A DNA stretch of 64,000 nt, from positions 26,192-90,191 of the IMG/VR virus record IMGVR_UViG_3300023116_008583; one strand, given 5' to 3'. Numbering within the stretch: the first letter of the stretch is position 1; each line of letters begins with the position of its first letter. The position numbers and the translations under genes are program-made. The notes under the pieces were generated by a model. The model was not told where the DNA came from. It saw only the letters and a program-made list of their open reading frames with translations, and made no database searches. Origin of the DNA: a virus. Below are positions 15,999 to 24,740 of the stretch, piece after piece.

Positions 15999-17879
15999 AT
16001 GGGTGGTATTGCATTTAAAGATAGTCAAGGAAGCTCATTAGCAAGCGGAGTTGAAAGACAATATGTGAAAGACACACTCGATGATCTCTTCACAAACCAC
16101 TTAAAAGATGCAGGAATTTCAGGATACGAGCCGGTTGGCTCTACGGGAAAGAAATCTATCGCTGGGGATCTTGATATCGCAGTTCAACCTGAACAGGAAG
16201 ATGTCAAACTAGCAAAAACTCAGATCTATAGAAATCTTGTTGGTTCGTTAGGCGCTGATAGAGTAAAGGTGATCGGTCCCAACCTCACAGTTTTATATCC
16301 AATAAAAGGTGATCCAGAAGAGCGAGATGCTCAGGTCGACTTAATGATTGCGCCAGATCTTGAGAGCGCAGGGTGGTTGATGGCAGGTGTCGGGGACGAA
16401 GGCATCAAAGGCATTTTTAGAAACGTGATGCTTGGGCATATTGCTGCAGAGAGAAGCAAAGAGCTTGGAACTCATGAGAAGTTAACTGTCGCCACCCCCG
16501 GCGGACTAGGCAGACTTTCTCTTGATCCTGCTCTTGATCCTGAGTTACCAAAAAACAAGCGAAAGTTTAAGCTAGTAGGCCCGAGAATCACTAGCCCGCA
16601 AGCAATATTGGACGGTTTAGGCATTCCAAGCAATCCATCAGAGACTGCAAGTTTTGAAGGACTGGTAAATGTTATGACTAAAGATCCTGAGTTAAAACAA
16701 ATGCTTTCGACGTTTAAAGATTATTTATCACAAAGAGTGACTAATGCACAACACCCACAATTTCAAAGAGTGCTAAGTCACGTGGAGTCAGTTATGAGTG
16801 AAGCTATGATTAGAAGTGCAGTGAGAAAGATGCTAGAAATGAAGCAGAATCAACTGCAGGAAAAGATTGTAAAGATAGGTGAGGATGAGCTTTACGATCT
16901 CACAGATGATAACCTCGAAGCTCTGAGATCATTTATACGATCCGAGCTCGGTGTAAGCGAATACGATCCTGACGCATCACGTCAGTCTTACATTGATTCG
17001 ATTGACGCAGTGAGAGGTGACACTCAATTTTCTGATGCTATGGCAGGCTACCCTGATGAGTACAAAAAACTTGTTTTGGATTATCTCATGTCTGCTGAAG
17101 AAGGACCAGATGAGATTGGTCCAATGCTATTTTCTCTCTCTGCAGGCAATTCATCCCTAGTAGATATCCCAGATCAGCTTTTAGATATTCTTCACTATAA
17201 TGAAGGGCAAGGGCTTGGGCGAGGAGAGCTTTTAACTCCACTTCTTTACGACAAGTCTTCTTGGGTTGGCGGTGCATCCGCTACACACGACGTAGATATC
17301 GGAGATCAAGCCTGGGAAATTAAGCATCACAGGTCTTTCAACGAACCTTTCGTTTTCGGTGGCGGTGCAAAGTCTTTCTTTAGATCGCCTAATAATCTCG
17401 CTTCAGCAATTAAAGCTGCTGGGTACGATATAGACCAGTTGCAAACAATGGGTAGAGACGAAAGCTTAAAGGCGATTGAGGACATTGTCACTAACTACAA
17501 GCCAGAGATTGACGGTAAGGTTATAGACTCTTCTGCAAAGATGCTTCACTTGCTTGATCAAATTGCTAGAGAGCACGTTCTACCCAAGGGAGAGGCAGGC
17601 GTTCTTTTATATCAGTCTAAGTCCGCTGCTGGATCACCTGCAAAAACTAGATTTGTTGACAAGGATGATCTTTACTTCTACGCTTTCGGTGGAAGAAAGA
17701 CCGGTAGATATCTTCTATACGCACCTGAATCACCATCCCCCAGTCGAGAATCTATGGCACCTCCCGTTGTTGACGAAGAAGAACCAGCACAACCTGAAGA
17801 GGCTGAGCAGTCAGAAGAAAATCTGAATGAGTCAGCGCAAAATCGATGGCAGCTAATAGCGGGTATCAAAGATGTCTAA
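15999..17879 (+). CDS. Nucleotidyltransferase-fold protein, 626 aa
   Basis: The N-terminus has a pol-beta-type nucleotidyltransferase signature: VGSTGK at 46-51, DLDIAV with D57 and D59, and a third acidic residue D114 in QVDLMI. The middle and C-terminal parts are not recognised. They include an amphipathic stretch MIRSAVRKMLEM (~270) like the recurring motif of this genome, and an acidic tail ending in NLNESAQNRWQLIAGIKDV, which echoes the DRWNKMAGLLNES start of the protein at 61158. It may modify tRNA, a nucleotide or a protein, and may be packaged. It overlaps the next gene by 8 nt. Confidence 0.55.
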   Translation: MGGIAFKDSQGSSLASGVERQYVKDTLDDLFTNHLKDAGISGYEPVGSTGKKSIAGDLDIAVQPEQEDVKLAKTQIYRNLVGSLGADRVKVIGPNLTVLYPIKGDPEERDAQVDLMIAPDLESAGWLMAGVGDEGIKGIFRNVMLGHIAAERSKELGTHEKLTVATPGGLGRLSLDPALDPELPKNKRKFKLVGPRITSPQAILDGLGIPSNPSETASFEGLVNVMTKDPELKQMLSTFKDYLSQRVTNAQHPQFQRVLSHVESVMSEAMIRSAVRKMLEMKQNQLQEKIVKIGEDELYDLTDDNLEALRSFIRSELGVSEYDPDASRQSYIDSIDAVRGDTQFSDAMAGYPDEYKKLVLDYLMSAEEGPDEIGPMLFSLSAGNSSLVDIPDQLLDILHYNEGQGLGRGELLTPLLYDKSSWVGGASATHDVDIGDQAWEIKHHRSFNEPFVFGGGAKSFFRSPNNLASAIKAAGYDIDQLQTMGRDESLKAIEDIVTNYKPEIDGKVIDSSAKMLHLLDQIAREHVLPKGEAGVLLYQSKSAAGSPAKTRFVDKDDLYFYAFGGRKTGRYLLYAPESPSPSRESMAPPVVDEEEPAQPEEAEQSEENLNESAQNRWQLIAGIKDV

Positions 17880-18468
17880 TATGAAGGTCTTGATGGAAGG
17901 GTGGAGAACCTTTCTAAATGAGCAAGACGACGATCAGGGGCATTATTATCATTTATCACCTGTGAAATTTGAACAGTTCGCCCAGCAACTCAAACCTGCC
18001 CACATAGCGTCAGAGCCTGGATTTCACTTTGGAACCAAAAAGACTGCGCTAATAGTCGCAGACAAGCTCAAGAAAGAGGGCAGAGTAAAACCAGGTGACG
18101 TGGTTTATCTTTATAAAGTAAGCCTTAACATGACTAGCCCACTAAAGATGCTTGAGAATAGAATGGGATCTTGGGGTGTTGCATCTATTGTTAACGAGAT
18201 GTTTGAGGGAGAAACTTCATTTTCACCGTCTGATGAACAAATTGATGATTTCTATGAAGATGTAGTCACAACACCTTCAGGCGAGAACTTAAAAGATTTA
18301 ATGTTCGAACCCGCTATAGAAGTAAAAGAATTCATTAGCTGGTTTAACGATCAAGGCTATGATTCAATCGAATATGATAACACATTTGAAGGTGGAGGAA
18401 CATCTTACATTGTGTTTAAGCCTGAACAAATCTCCATCGTTGATGTTGAAGAGTACGAAGTTTCTTAA
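17872..18468 (+). CDS. ADP-ribosyltransferase-like protein with N-terminal targeting motif
   Basis: 198 aa. Residues 5-17 (KVLMEGWRTFLNE) form the short helix plus LNE ending that recurs in this genome. The rest resembles ART-like domains found in phage polyvalent and MuF-type proteins: YYHLSP (H27), GFHFGT (50-55), a VYLYKVSLNM strand (78-87), and GYDSIEYDN then GTSYIVFKPEQI (162-188) with a Glu at 167 or 173 as candidate catalytic residue. If correct, it would transfer ADP-ribose from NAD to a host protein. T4 Alt is a packaged, injected ADP-ribosyltransferase with a similar plan. Fold call is by pattern only. Confidence 0.5.
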   Translation: MSNMKVLMEGWRTFLNEQDDDQGHYYHLSPVKFEQFAQQLKPAHIASEPGFHFGTKKTALIVADKLKKEGRVKPGDVVYLYKVSLNMTSPLKMLENRMGSWGVASIVNEMFEGETSFSPSDEQIDDFYEDVVTTPSGENLKDLMFEPAIEVKEFISWFNDQGYDSIEYDNTFEGGGTSYIVFKPEQISIVDVEEYEVS

Positions 18469-18507
18469 TTTAAACATAATAAAAGAATAAAAAAACCTCG
18501 AATGTGT

Positions 18508-18513
18508 TATAAT
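18508..18513 (+). promoter_or_regulatory. TATAAT -10 box before the IMPDH/GMPR gene
   Basis: TGTGTTATAAT lies about 24 bp before the GTG start at 18537. The -35 side is AT-rich and unclear. CATTTATA at 18514-18521 directly downstream resembles the other promoter class. Confidence 0.4.
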
Positions 18514-18536
18514 CATTTATATCACATGGAGAAATA

Positions 18537-19565
18537 GTGAAGATCCTTGAAACTCTGTCTTACGACGACGTCCTGCTAGTTCCGCAATACAGCGATATTC
18601 GATCCCGAACAGAATGCGATACTTCAGTAAAGCTAGGCCCAGGAGTTGAACTATCGATTCCTGTTATCTCTTCTTGTATGGACACAGTAACAGAAGATGT
18701 GATGGCTGCTGCAATGAGCCTGATGGGCGGGTTAGGTGTTATTCACAGGTATAATTCACCTCAAGAACAGTCTGAGTTGGTCCAGATCGCTGTCAAATTA
18801 GTAGAGCATGCCGCCCCGATAGGCGCTGCAATTGGAGTCACGGATGATTTTATGGAAAGGGCTGAACTTTTGGTCCATGCTGGAGTCTCTGCTCTCTGTG
18901 TTGATGTAGCGCATGGTCATCATATTCTGGTTAAGGAAGCACTGGAAAATCTTAGAAGTAAATTTGGAAATAATCTGTGTATCATCGCAGGAAATGTTGC
19001 GACACTACAAGGAATAAACGACCTCGCAGACTGGGGTGCAAACGCTGTAAGGTGCAATATTGGGGGAGGATCAATTTGCAGTACAAGAATTCAGACTGGG
19101 CATGGTGTGCCAGGTCTCCAGACAATCTTTGACTGTGCCCAAACTGATCGAGACGTTAAAATTATCGCTGACGGCGGTATTAAGAACAGCGGTGATGCTA
19201 CAAAGGCACTAGCAGCAGGATCAGACTGTATTATGCTAGGTTCTATGCTTTCTGGGACTGATGAATCTCCCGGCGATATCATTTATAGCAACGGTCAAAA
19301 GAGGAAAGCTTATAGGGGCATGGCAAGCCCTGAAGCACAGTTTGACTGGAGGGGCAGAGCCAGCTCTCTAGAAGGTATTTCAACAACTGTTCCTTATAAA
19401 GGCAGCGTAAAAGATATAATTAATACGTTGATGCAGGGCATAAGAAGTGGCTTTTCCTATTCAGGAAGTCGAACTTTAAGTGAGCTGCATGCAAAAGCAA
19501 AGTTTGTGAAACAAACAGGAGCAGGAGCTGTAGAAAGTGGGACTCATATTCTCTCAAGTAACTAA
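18537..19565 (+). CDS. IMP dehydrogenase / GMP reductase family enzyme without CBS domains
   Basis: 342 aa, GTG start. TIM-barrel enzyme with the opening LSYDDVLLVPQYSDI, PVISSCMDTVTE, catalytic loop GGGSICSTR with Cys181, IIADGGIKNSGD and CIMLGSMLSGTDE. The CBS (Bateman) insert of normal IMPDH is absent and the length is that of GMP reductase (~347 aa). YRGMASPEAQ resembles both IMPDH (YRGMGS) and GMPR. It would interconvert IMP with XMP or GMP and tune purine supply during infection. Direction of reaction is unresolved. Confidence 0.85.
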   Translation: MKILETLSYDDVLLVPQYSDIRSRTECDTSVKLGPGVELSIPVISSCMDTVTEDVMAAAMSLMGGLGVIHRYNSPQEQSELVQIAVKLVEHAAPIGAAIGVTDDFMERAELLVHAGVSALCVDVAHGHHILVKEALENLRSKFGNNLCIIAGNVATLQGINDLADWGANAVRCNIGGGSICSTRIQTGHGVPGLQTIFDCAQTDRDVKIIADGGIKNSGDATKALAAGSDCIMLGSMLSGTDESPGDIIYSNGQKRKAYRGMASPEAQFDWRGRASSLEGISTTVPYKGSVKDIINTLMQGIRSGFSYSGSRTLSELHAKAKFVKQTGAGAVESGTHILSSN

Positions 19566-19644
19566 GATCTTACAGGGCTTAATAAACTCCTTTGTTTCGA
19601 ATGAAATGAAAAAGACTGCTTGTCAAATCAAGGAGGCAGAAGGT

Positions 19645-20235
19645 ATGCCATGTGAGAATAGATACATGTGGATTATTGATAATGGGCACGGAGAGTCTAC
19701 CCCTGGAAAAAGATCTCCTGAATTTAAAGATGGATCACAGTTAAGAGAATATCTTTTCAATAGAAGAGTTTCCGCTCACTTAATGGAGCTCCTTGATGAC
19801 GCCAGAATTTGCTATCGTAATCTTGTCCCAGAATTAGAAAATGATATCGCACTATCAGAAAGAGTTAAAAGAGCAAACGAGATTGAAACAGAATTACCAA
19901 AAATTTTAATTTCAATTCATGGAAATGCTTTTGGTTCTGATTGGACATCACCCTCAGGCATTGAGACGTACCACTTTACTGGAAGCAAAACAGGAAAAAC
20001 TCTCGCTCAAATATTTCAAGATAAACTAACGATGGAAACAGGATGGAAAGACAGAGGTGTAAAAAACTCTGGCTTTTATATTTTGCGCCATACAAGCATG
20101 CCTGCAATTTTGACTGAGAATGGTTTCTTTACAAACAAAGAAGAATGCAAAAAAATGATGTCGGATGAATGGTGTCAAAAAATTGCAAAAGCACATTTTA
20201 ATGCAATCCAGGAGATTGAAAGAGAGGGAATATGA
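19645..20235 (+). CDS. N-acetylmuramoyl-L-alanine amidase (Amidase_3 type)
   Basis: 196 aa from ATG 19645, chosen because AAGGAGG sits 8 nt upstream; an in-frame ATG at 19606 and an earlier start lack SDs. IIDNGHGES with H15 and E17, ISIHGNAF in the middle, and ILTENGFFTN near the end match the zinc site and catalytic Glu of AmiA/CwlM-type amidases. It should cut the amide bond between peptide and muramic acid in peptidoglycan. There is no signal peptide, so it may be an endolysin or a virion lysin. The next gene overlaps it by 4 nt. Confidence 0.82.
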   Translation: MPCENRYMWIIDNGHGESTPGKRSPEFKDGSQLREYLFNRRVSAHLMELLDDARICYRNLVPELENDIALSERVKRANEIETELPKILISIHGNAFGSDWTSPSGIETYHFTGSKTGKTLAQIFQDKLTMETGWKDRGVKNSGFYILRHTSMPAILTENGFFTNKEECKKMMSDEWCQKIAKAHFNAIQEIEREGI

Positions 20236-20435
20236 TAAAAACTGGTGATCTAAAAAAGTTTAAAAAGGCAATTGAGGAAGCAATCAGAGATTTGCCTAGC
20301 GACATTAATATGGGCTCTCATTCTGCCAGAAGCTACGCCAGAGACAAGATCTATGACAGACTGATGGATGAGTTTCAGGTTCGACCACCTCAGCCCAGTG
20401 ATATTCCCCCGCTTGAGATTGAAATGGAAATTTAA
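20232..20435 (+). CDS. Hypothetical protein, 67 aa
   Basis: Charged helical miniprotein overlapping the amidase stop by 4 nt (ATGA). Proline-rich end (RPPQPSDIPP). Function unknown. Confidence 0.5.
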   Translation: MIKTGDLKKFKKAIEEAIRDLPSDINMGSHSARSYARDKIYDRLMDEFQVRPPQPSDIPPLEIEMEI

Positions 20436-20621
20436 ATGAGCCGGCGTCATAGGCGCATCTTACTAAACAACGACATTTATAAGATTATAATGAAGGTGTT
20501 CAACCGAAAGGGTAGATTCTGGTTAGTGCGTGTCCCGTGTTTAAAAAGATTTTTAGCGCATGAGATTGCCAATGAAGTTTCTAAGAGAGTTGAAGAGGAA
20601 ATAGAGCGTGAGACATCCTGA
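20436..20621 (+). CDS. Hypothetical basic protein, 61 aa
   Basis: Starts directly after the previous stop. The N-terminal half is strongly basic (MSRRHRRILL), the end acidic (RVEEEIERE). It overlaps the thymidine kinase gene by 14 nt. Function unknown. Confidence 0.45.
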   Translation: MSRRHRRILLNNDIYKIIMKVFNRKGRFWLVRVPCLKRFLAHEIANEVSKRVEEEIERETS

Positions 20622-21180
20622 GTTCATCATATTTACGGGACCTATGTTTGGATCTAAGACTACTCGGCTCATGGCAGTAGTTGATAGATTTAAGTACCAG
20701 AATAGAAAGGTGCTTGCATTTAAGCCGAAAATGGATGACAGATATGATCAAGCTGATATCGTAACTCACAACGGAGGAAAGATAACAGCAAGCACGATAC
20801 ACGATGCCGCAGAGATATTCATGCACTTGGCAGAATCAGATGACAACTATGATGTTGTAGCCGTAGATGAAGCGTTTATGATCAGTGGTATTGCAGATGT
20901 TCTCATATGGCTTTACCAGCGAGGAATAACAGTTGTAGTTTCTTCTTTGGATATGTCAGCCACATGTAAGCCGTTTGATGAGCTGCAGAAGATGATGCCT
21001 TGGGCTACAAAAATCGAGAAGTGTCCAGCTGTTTGTCCCGTTTGTAGTAGAGATGCCTACTATACTTATAAAAAGAATAATGATGGCATTGAGATCGCTG
21101 TGGGTGGTGCTGAGCTTTACGAGCCGAGATGCTTTGATCACCACCCCCTTATGAATAAGAGAGAGTACAATGATACCTAA
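20608..21180 (+). CDS. tdk: Thymidine kinase (type II)
   Basis: 190 aa, GTG start. P-loop GPMFGSKTTRL (residues 11-21), VVAVDEAFMI as the Walker B/lid region, SSLDMSATCKPF, and a zinc pair CPVCSRDAYYTYK match type II thymidine kinases. The P-loop reads FGSKTT where host enzymes have FSGKS/T, a form I recall from other phages. It makes dTMP from thymidine in the cytosol and complements ThyX. It overlaps its upstream and downstream neighbours. Confidence 0.9.
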   Translation: MRHPEFIIFTGPMFGSKTTRLMAVVDRFKYQNRKVLAFKPKMDDRYDQADIVTHNGGKITASTIHDAAEIFMHLAESDDNYDVVAVDEAFMISGIADVLIWLYQRGITVVVSSLDMSATCKPFDELQKMMPWATKIEKCPAVCPVCSRDAYYTYKKNNDGIEIAVGGAELYEPRCFDHHPLMNKREYNDT

Positions 21181-22045
21181 CCCCAGGGACGTAGATCTTG
21201 TCATTTATCACAAGAACTGCACAGACGGTTTTGGAGCAGCATACTCTGCCTGGAGGCTTCTGGGCAATAGAGCTGAGTACGTTGCTTGTGCTCATGGAGA
21301 AGATCCGCCAGATGTAAAAGGAAAGAAAGTTGCCATTTGTGACTTTTCTTTTAAGAATTCTGTTACAAAGAAAATGATCGAAGATGCGGACGCGCTGGTT
21401 GTGCTCGATCATCACAAATCAGCAATGGTTGAACTGCATGATATTCCTGACGCAATTTTCAACATGGAAAAATCAGGTGCTGTGATCACTTGGGAATTCT
21501 TTCATCCCGGCAAAGATGTGCCAAAATTCATCCAGTATATCGAGGATAGAGATTTGTGGAAGTGGGATCTTCCTTATTCAAAGGAGTTCGCAGCCGCTTT
21601 TGATATGGTGCCTTTTGCATTTGAAGAGTTTGAGAAGTTTGAAGATGACTCTGTGTTTGACGACGCAGTTAAAAGAGGTAGTTACATTCTTGCCTACTCA
21701 AAAACAGTTGTTAAAAAGATTGCAGATAAAGCGATTCCAAGAAAACTTGCAGGACACGAAGCACTTGTTGTTAACGCCTCACACTGGATGTCGGAGATAG
21801 GAAACGCTCTCTCACCTCACTGTGACCTTGCTCTCATTTGGTTTCACGATCACGAAGACAAGAAAATTCGAGTAAGCTTAAGAGCATTCCATGACAACAT
21901 AGATGCGTCAGAGATCGCTAAGCAGTTCGGTGGAGGCGGTCATAAGTCTGCTGCAGGCTTTACATGGGAAAAGAATATTGAAGAGCTTTTTGACAAGCCA
22001 AAGAGAAGAACAAAAAAGTCAGCACAAAAAAGCAAAGATGATTGA
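21170..22045 (+). CDS. DHH/DHHA1 family phosphoesterase
   Basis: 291 aa. YHKNCTDGFGAAY (residues 13-25), ICDFSF and LDHHKS give the DHH metal site; FGGGGHKSAAGF near residue 256 is the DHHA1 substrate-binding motif. The C-terminus is a basic tail (PKRRTKKSAQKSK). Relatives include RecJ, NrnA nano-RNases and cyclic di-nucleotide phosphodiesterases. Size and the two domains fit an oligonucleotide or cyclic-dinucleotide phosphodiesterase, which could recycle nucleotides or blunt nucleotide-signal defences. Confidence 0.85.
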   Translation: MIPNPRDVDLVIYHKNCTDGFGAAYSAWRLLGNRAEYVACAHGEDPPDVKGKKVAICDFSFKNSVTKKMIEDADALVVLDHHKSAMVELHDIPDAIFNMEKSGAVITWEFFHPGKDVPKFIQYIEDRDLWKWDLPYSKEFAAAFDMVPFAFEEFEKFEDDSVFDDAVKRGSYILAYSKTVVKKIADKAIPRKLAGHEALVVNASHWMSEIGNALSPHCDLALIWFHDHEDKKIRVSLRAFHDNIDASEIAKQFGGGGHKSAAGFTWEKNIEELFDKPKRRTKKSAQKSKDD

Positions 22046-22056
22046 AAGGAATCTCT

Positions 22057-22587
22057 ATGAAGTACTTATTGATGCTTAGTCTAATGTTATTGCCTGCTGT
22101 ATCGCAGGCCGAAGAGCAACGAATCGGTTTCGTTGCAGGTTCAACTTATGGTGTAGGGTTAGGCTACAGTAAGCAACATAAGGATGGCACTGGGTGGCAA
22201 GTCTCAGCCCTACCTATTGTTGAGGACGACTTTGACGCCACAGTCTTTCTTGGTGGAACTTACTTCAAGACGCTCAACGCCACATCTTGGGGTCGAGCTT
22301 ACTGGTCATTCGGCGCCGCTGCGTTCTACAGCCGGAACACCGATGAACGGTTTGAGTGGATTTGTGACGATGCTCGTGAAAACTGTCGAGATGTTAGCCT
22401 GGGATCAACACTGGACGAAGGTGTTGTACTTTCTTTCGGTCCGGGTGTAGGCTTGGAGCGCCGCTGGAAGCAGTTTGCGCTGTCTCTGGAGCTTCCTCTT
22501 GCCATTCAGGTTGGTTATGCTGCGCACAAGCCACGCTTCTTCGGCGTGCATCCCATTCCTAACTTTTCCCTGATGTATTTCTGGTAA
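22057..22587 (+). CDS. Exported beta-barrel-like outer-membrane protein
   Basis: 176 aa from ATG 22057, chosen because AAAGGA sits just upstream and the protein then opens with a clean signal peptide (KYLLMLSLMLLPAVSQA). The mature part alternates polar and aromatic/glycine residues like membrane beta strands and ends in an aromatic residue (LMYFW), a common end of outer-membrane barrels. In a phage it might change host surface properties or block other phages. It lies among nucleotide-metabolism genes. Confidence 0.6.
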   Translation: MKYLLMLSLMLLPAVSQAEEQRIGFVAGSTYGVGLGYSKQHKDGTGWQVSALPIVEDDFDATVFLGGTYFKTLNATSWGRAYWSFGAAAFYSRNTDERFEWICDDARENCRDVSLGSTLDEGVVLSFGPGVGLERRWKQFALSLELPLAIQVGYAAHKPRFFGVHPIPNFSLMYFW

Positions 22588-22588
22588 G

Positions 22589-23080
22589 ATGCCAAAGTTT
22601 CCTGATGATCCAAATTGCTATGACTGCGGGTGCGATAGTAAGCCAGCGTGTCCGGGCTATCAGGAAGATGGGCGTCCTGAATGGGATAATGTGTGGATGA
22701 AAGTTACTCACAATGTAGCTGAACGCTCTTATGACCCTAGGCATAAAGTAGGTACCATTATCGTTACTGAGGATAACACGCAGTTGCTTTCCTTGGGATA
22801 TAACGGTAACTATAAAGGCGGCCCAAACAGAGCTGAATCAGATCAACCTGGTGAATCTGGATTTATACACGCAGAGCAGAATGCACTTATTAAACTAGAT
22901 TTTAACAACCCAAAAGTAAAAAAGATGTACATTACGCTAAGTCCTTGTTCACATTGTGCCAAAATGATTGTTAACTCGAACATTGACGAAGTGATATACG
23001 ATCAAGAGTATAGAGACTCTCGAGGACTAGGCATTCTTCGAGAAGCAGGAGTTAAGGTAAGACAGTACAGTGCTTCGTAA
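22589..23080 (+). CDS. dCMP deaminase
   Basis: 163 aa. Zinc and catalytic motif HAEQNA (H94, E96) with PCSHCAK (C120, C123); YNGNYKGGPNRAE is the dCMP-binding loop. A cysteine-rich N-terminus (CYDCGCDSKPAC, residues 10-21) may bind another zinc. The enzyme deaminates dCMP to dUMP, the ThyX substrate. If the 13661 domain uses dCMP, the two would compete for one pool. Confidence 0.9.
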   Translation: MPKFPDDPNCYDCGCDSKPACPGYQEDGRPEWDNVWMKVTHNVAERSYDPRHKVGTIIVTEDNTQLLSLGYNGNYKGGPNRAESDQPGESGFIHAEQNALIKLDFNNPKVKKMYITLSPCSHCAKMIVNSNIDEVIYDQEYRDSRGLGILREAGVKVRQYSAS

Positions 23081-23102
23081 TGTAAATGCTGGTTTTGCTG
23101 AA

Positions 23103-23110
23103 TATTTATA
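23103..23110 (+). promoter_or_regulatory. TATTTATA box (late-promoter-like)
   Basis: Located 19 bp before the GTG at 23130, with GGAG 8 bp downstream. Inside the end of a longer open frame, but the layout matches the other boxes of this class. Confidence 0.4.
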
Positions 23111-23129
23111 TCCGGATTGGAGCGTTAAT

Positions 23130-23435
23130 GTGAATAATCTGCTTACCAAAGAAAGACTTTTCCAGATCGTTGAAGAAGAGCGAGCTAAGCTAGCACACGA
23201 AGATGAATGCAAAGCTAATAAAATGCCACTAACCATCGATCTAAATTCAGTGTCCCCAGGATTAAAAGTATGTGATAAGAAGTCCGGTTTGGTGTACACG
23301 GTCAGCGCAGTAAATGCTGACGATGTTTCTGAGGCAGACAACGCGGTTGAAAAAGGTGTATCTTTGAAGACGCCAACAGGACAAATATTTCACGTTAGCG
23401 AAAAAGAATTTAAGAAGAATTATAAGGTAGAGTAG
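23130..23435 (+). CDS. Hypothetical protein, 101 aa, N-terminal helix motif
   Basis: GTG 23130 is preferred over an upstream GTG at 23070 because GGAG lies 7 nt before it and a TATTTATA box precedes that. The product opens NNLLTKERLFQIVEEER, a version of the recurring N-terminal amphipathic helix. The remainder is beta-rich. Possibly a virion protein. Confidence 0.5.
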   Translation: MNNLLTKERLFQIVEEERAKLAHEDECKANKMPLTIDLNSVSPGLKVCDKKSGLVYTVSAVNADDVSEADNAVEKGVSLKTPTGQIFHVSEKEFKKNYKVE

Positions 23436-23439
23436 TGAT

Positions 23440-24132
23440 ATGAAAAAGAATGAAGTCGCCGAACTTATTAAAAACACGCTTGAGATTGAATCTACTGAAG
23501 AAAATGAGTCTTTAAATGAGGCACTAGTTGCTCAAACCAAGACTTATTCGATTCCAACAGAGGCTCTTTCGCAGGCAAATAAAAAGAATCATTACGAGCT
23601 TTATGAGCAATATGTTAAAGATTTCAATAGAATTAGCGCCGAGCTCGATGCGGTTTCTCGTACAAACGCAAGCGGAAATCACTCGCTTTTCAGATCACTA
23701 AAGATTGACGAAGTTTATAACTTGAACGCTGTTTACTTGCACGAGCTTTACTTTGCTAACATTGGTGATCTTCAAAGTGAGATTACAATGAACACGCTTG
23801 TTTACATGCGACTTGAGAGAGACTTCGGGTCTTTTGATGATTGGCAAAGAGATTTCCTCGCCTGCGCTTCAGCATCTCGATGTGGTTGGGTCGTGACAGG
23901 TTACAACATATTCACCCAAACATATATGAACTATGTCGTAGACCTTCATAGTTTGAATGTTCCAGTCGGTGTGATTCCTGTCGTCGTGATGGATGTTTGG
24001 CAGCACGCTTATTACAAAGATTATCTCAAGGATGTTTCTGAATACACGCAGAACATGATGAGAGAATTGAATTGGAATGTTATTGAAAGCCGATTTGAAC
24101 GTGCTGAAAAAGCTGCACAGGCTCTCAAGTAA
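23440..24132 (+). CDS. Fe/Mn superoxide dismutase-like protein
   Basis: 230 aa. The metal-site motif DVWQHAYYKDY (D185, H189) matches DVWEHAYY of Fe/Mn-SOD; H101 in YLHELYFANI fits the second His ligand and H51 in HYELYEQYV may be the first. FGSFDDWQRDF (129-139) is also family-like. About 40 extra N-terminal residues start KKNEVAELIKNTLEIES, like the helix motif of other proteins here. It may detoxify superoxide or be a structural relative carried in the particle. Conserved ligands favour metal binding. Confidence 0.72.
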   Translation: MKKNEVAELIKNTLEIESTEENESLNEALVAQTKTYSIPTEALSQANKKNHYELYEQYVKDFNRISAELDAVSRTNASGNHSLFRSLKIDEVYNLNAVYLHELYFANIGDLQSEITMNTLVYMRLERDFGSFDDWQRDFLACASASRCGWVVTGYNIFTQTYMNYVVDLHSLNVPVGVIPVVVMDVWQHAYYKDYLKDVSEYTQNMMRELNWNVIESRFERAEKAAQALK

Positions 24133-24140
24133 GGAGACTA

Positions 24141-24740
24141 ATGATGGAAGAAACAATTAGAAAGATTATTCTTGAGATGGCACAGACAATCAATGAGCAA
24201 GATGAGAATGATGAGAAAGATATGCCCGATTCTCTTGATGCTCAAATCGACGCTCTCTTGATCAAATACGATACTGTTGCGGCTGATAGTGCAGATCAAG
24301 GCGATCTGAGCGAAAATAGTTTTCCACAATCTCTTTCTTATTTGCTCGAGCAGCTCGGTGAGCCTGAGGCAGAACCAGAACCTGATCAAGTCCTGGACCA
24401 GGAGGATGAGCCTGAAGCCGAAGAAGCACCAGAAGAAGCCGCAGAAGAAGATCTTCCTGAAGCTAAGCCCTCTCTGGATGTTCAAATGTTCACAGAGAGA
24501 GTTGCTAGATTAGCTTCGATGCCAGATAGAATCTTAGATATCGTGACCGTAATTCTTGTGCGTGCTGAAAACTACGTTAGAGAAAATTATGATGATGCGA
24601 CTGCAGATGAAATGAAAGAACTTCTCTACACTGAGCATAGACTTGAATTACCTGAAGATGCAGTTGAGAGAGTTCTTGACACAGATGTTCCACCCCCGCC
24701 CGCAAAAGGTGCAGGACCCGGTGGAGGATCGGCGGCCTGA
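24141..24740 (+). CDS. Acidic protein with N-terminal helix motif, 199 aa
   Basis: Opens MMEETIRKIILEMAQTINEQ (the recurring helix), then has a Glu/Pro-rich acidic linker around residues 74-112, a folded helical region and a Gly-rich end. GGAG sits 6-10 nt upstream. No known family. Composition and position suggest a virion or scaffold-type protein. Confidence 0.5.
   Translation: MMEETIRKIILEMAQTINEQDENDEKDMPDSLDAQIDALLIKYDTVAADSADQGDLSENSFPQSLSYLLEQLGEPEAEPEPDQVLDQEDEPEAEEAPEEAAEEDLPEAKPSLDVQMFTERVARLASMPDRILDIVTVILVRAENYVRENYDDATADEMKELLYTEHRLELPEDAVERVLDTDVPPPPAKGAGPGGGSAA

Noticed and set aside
19537-19644. Upstream starts for the amidase
   Set aside because: They overlap the IMPDH/GMPR gene or lack an SD, whereas AAGGAGG lies ideally before ATG 19645.
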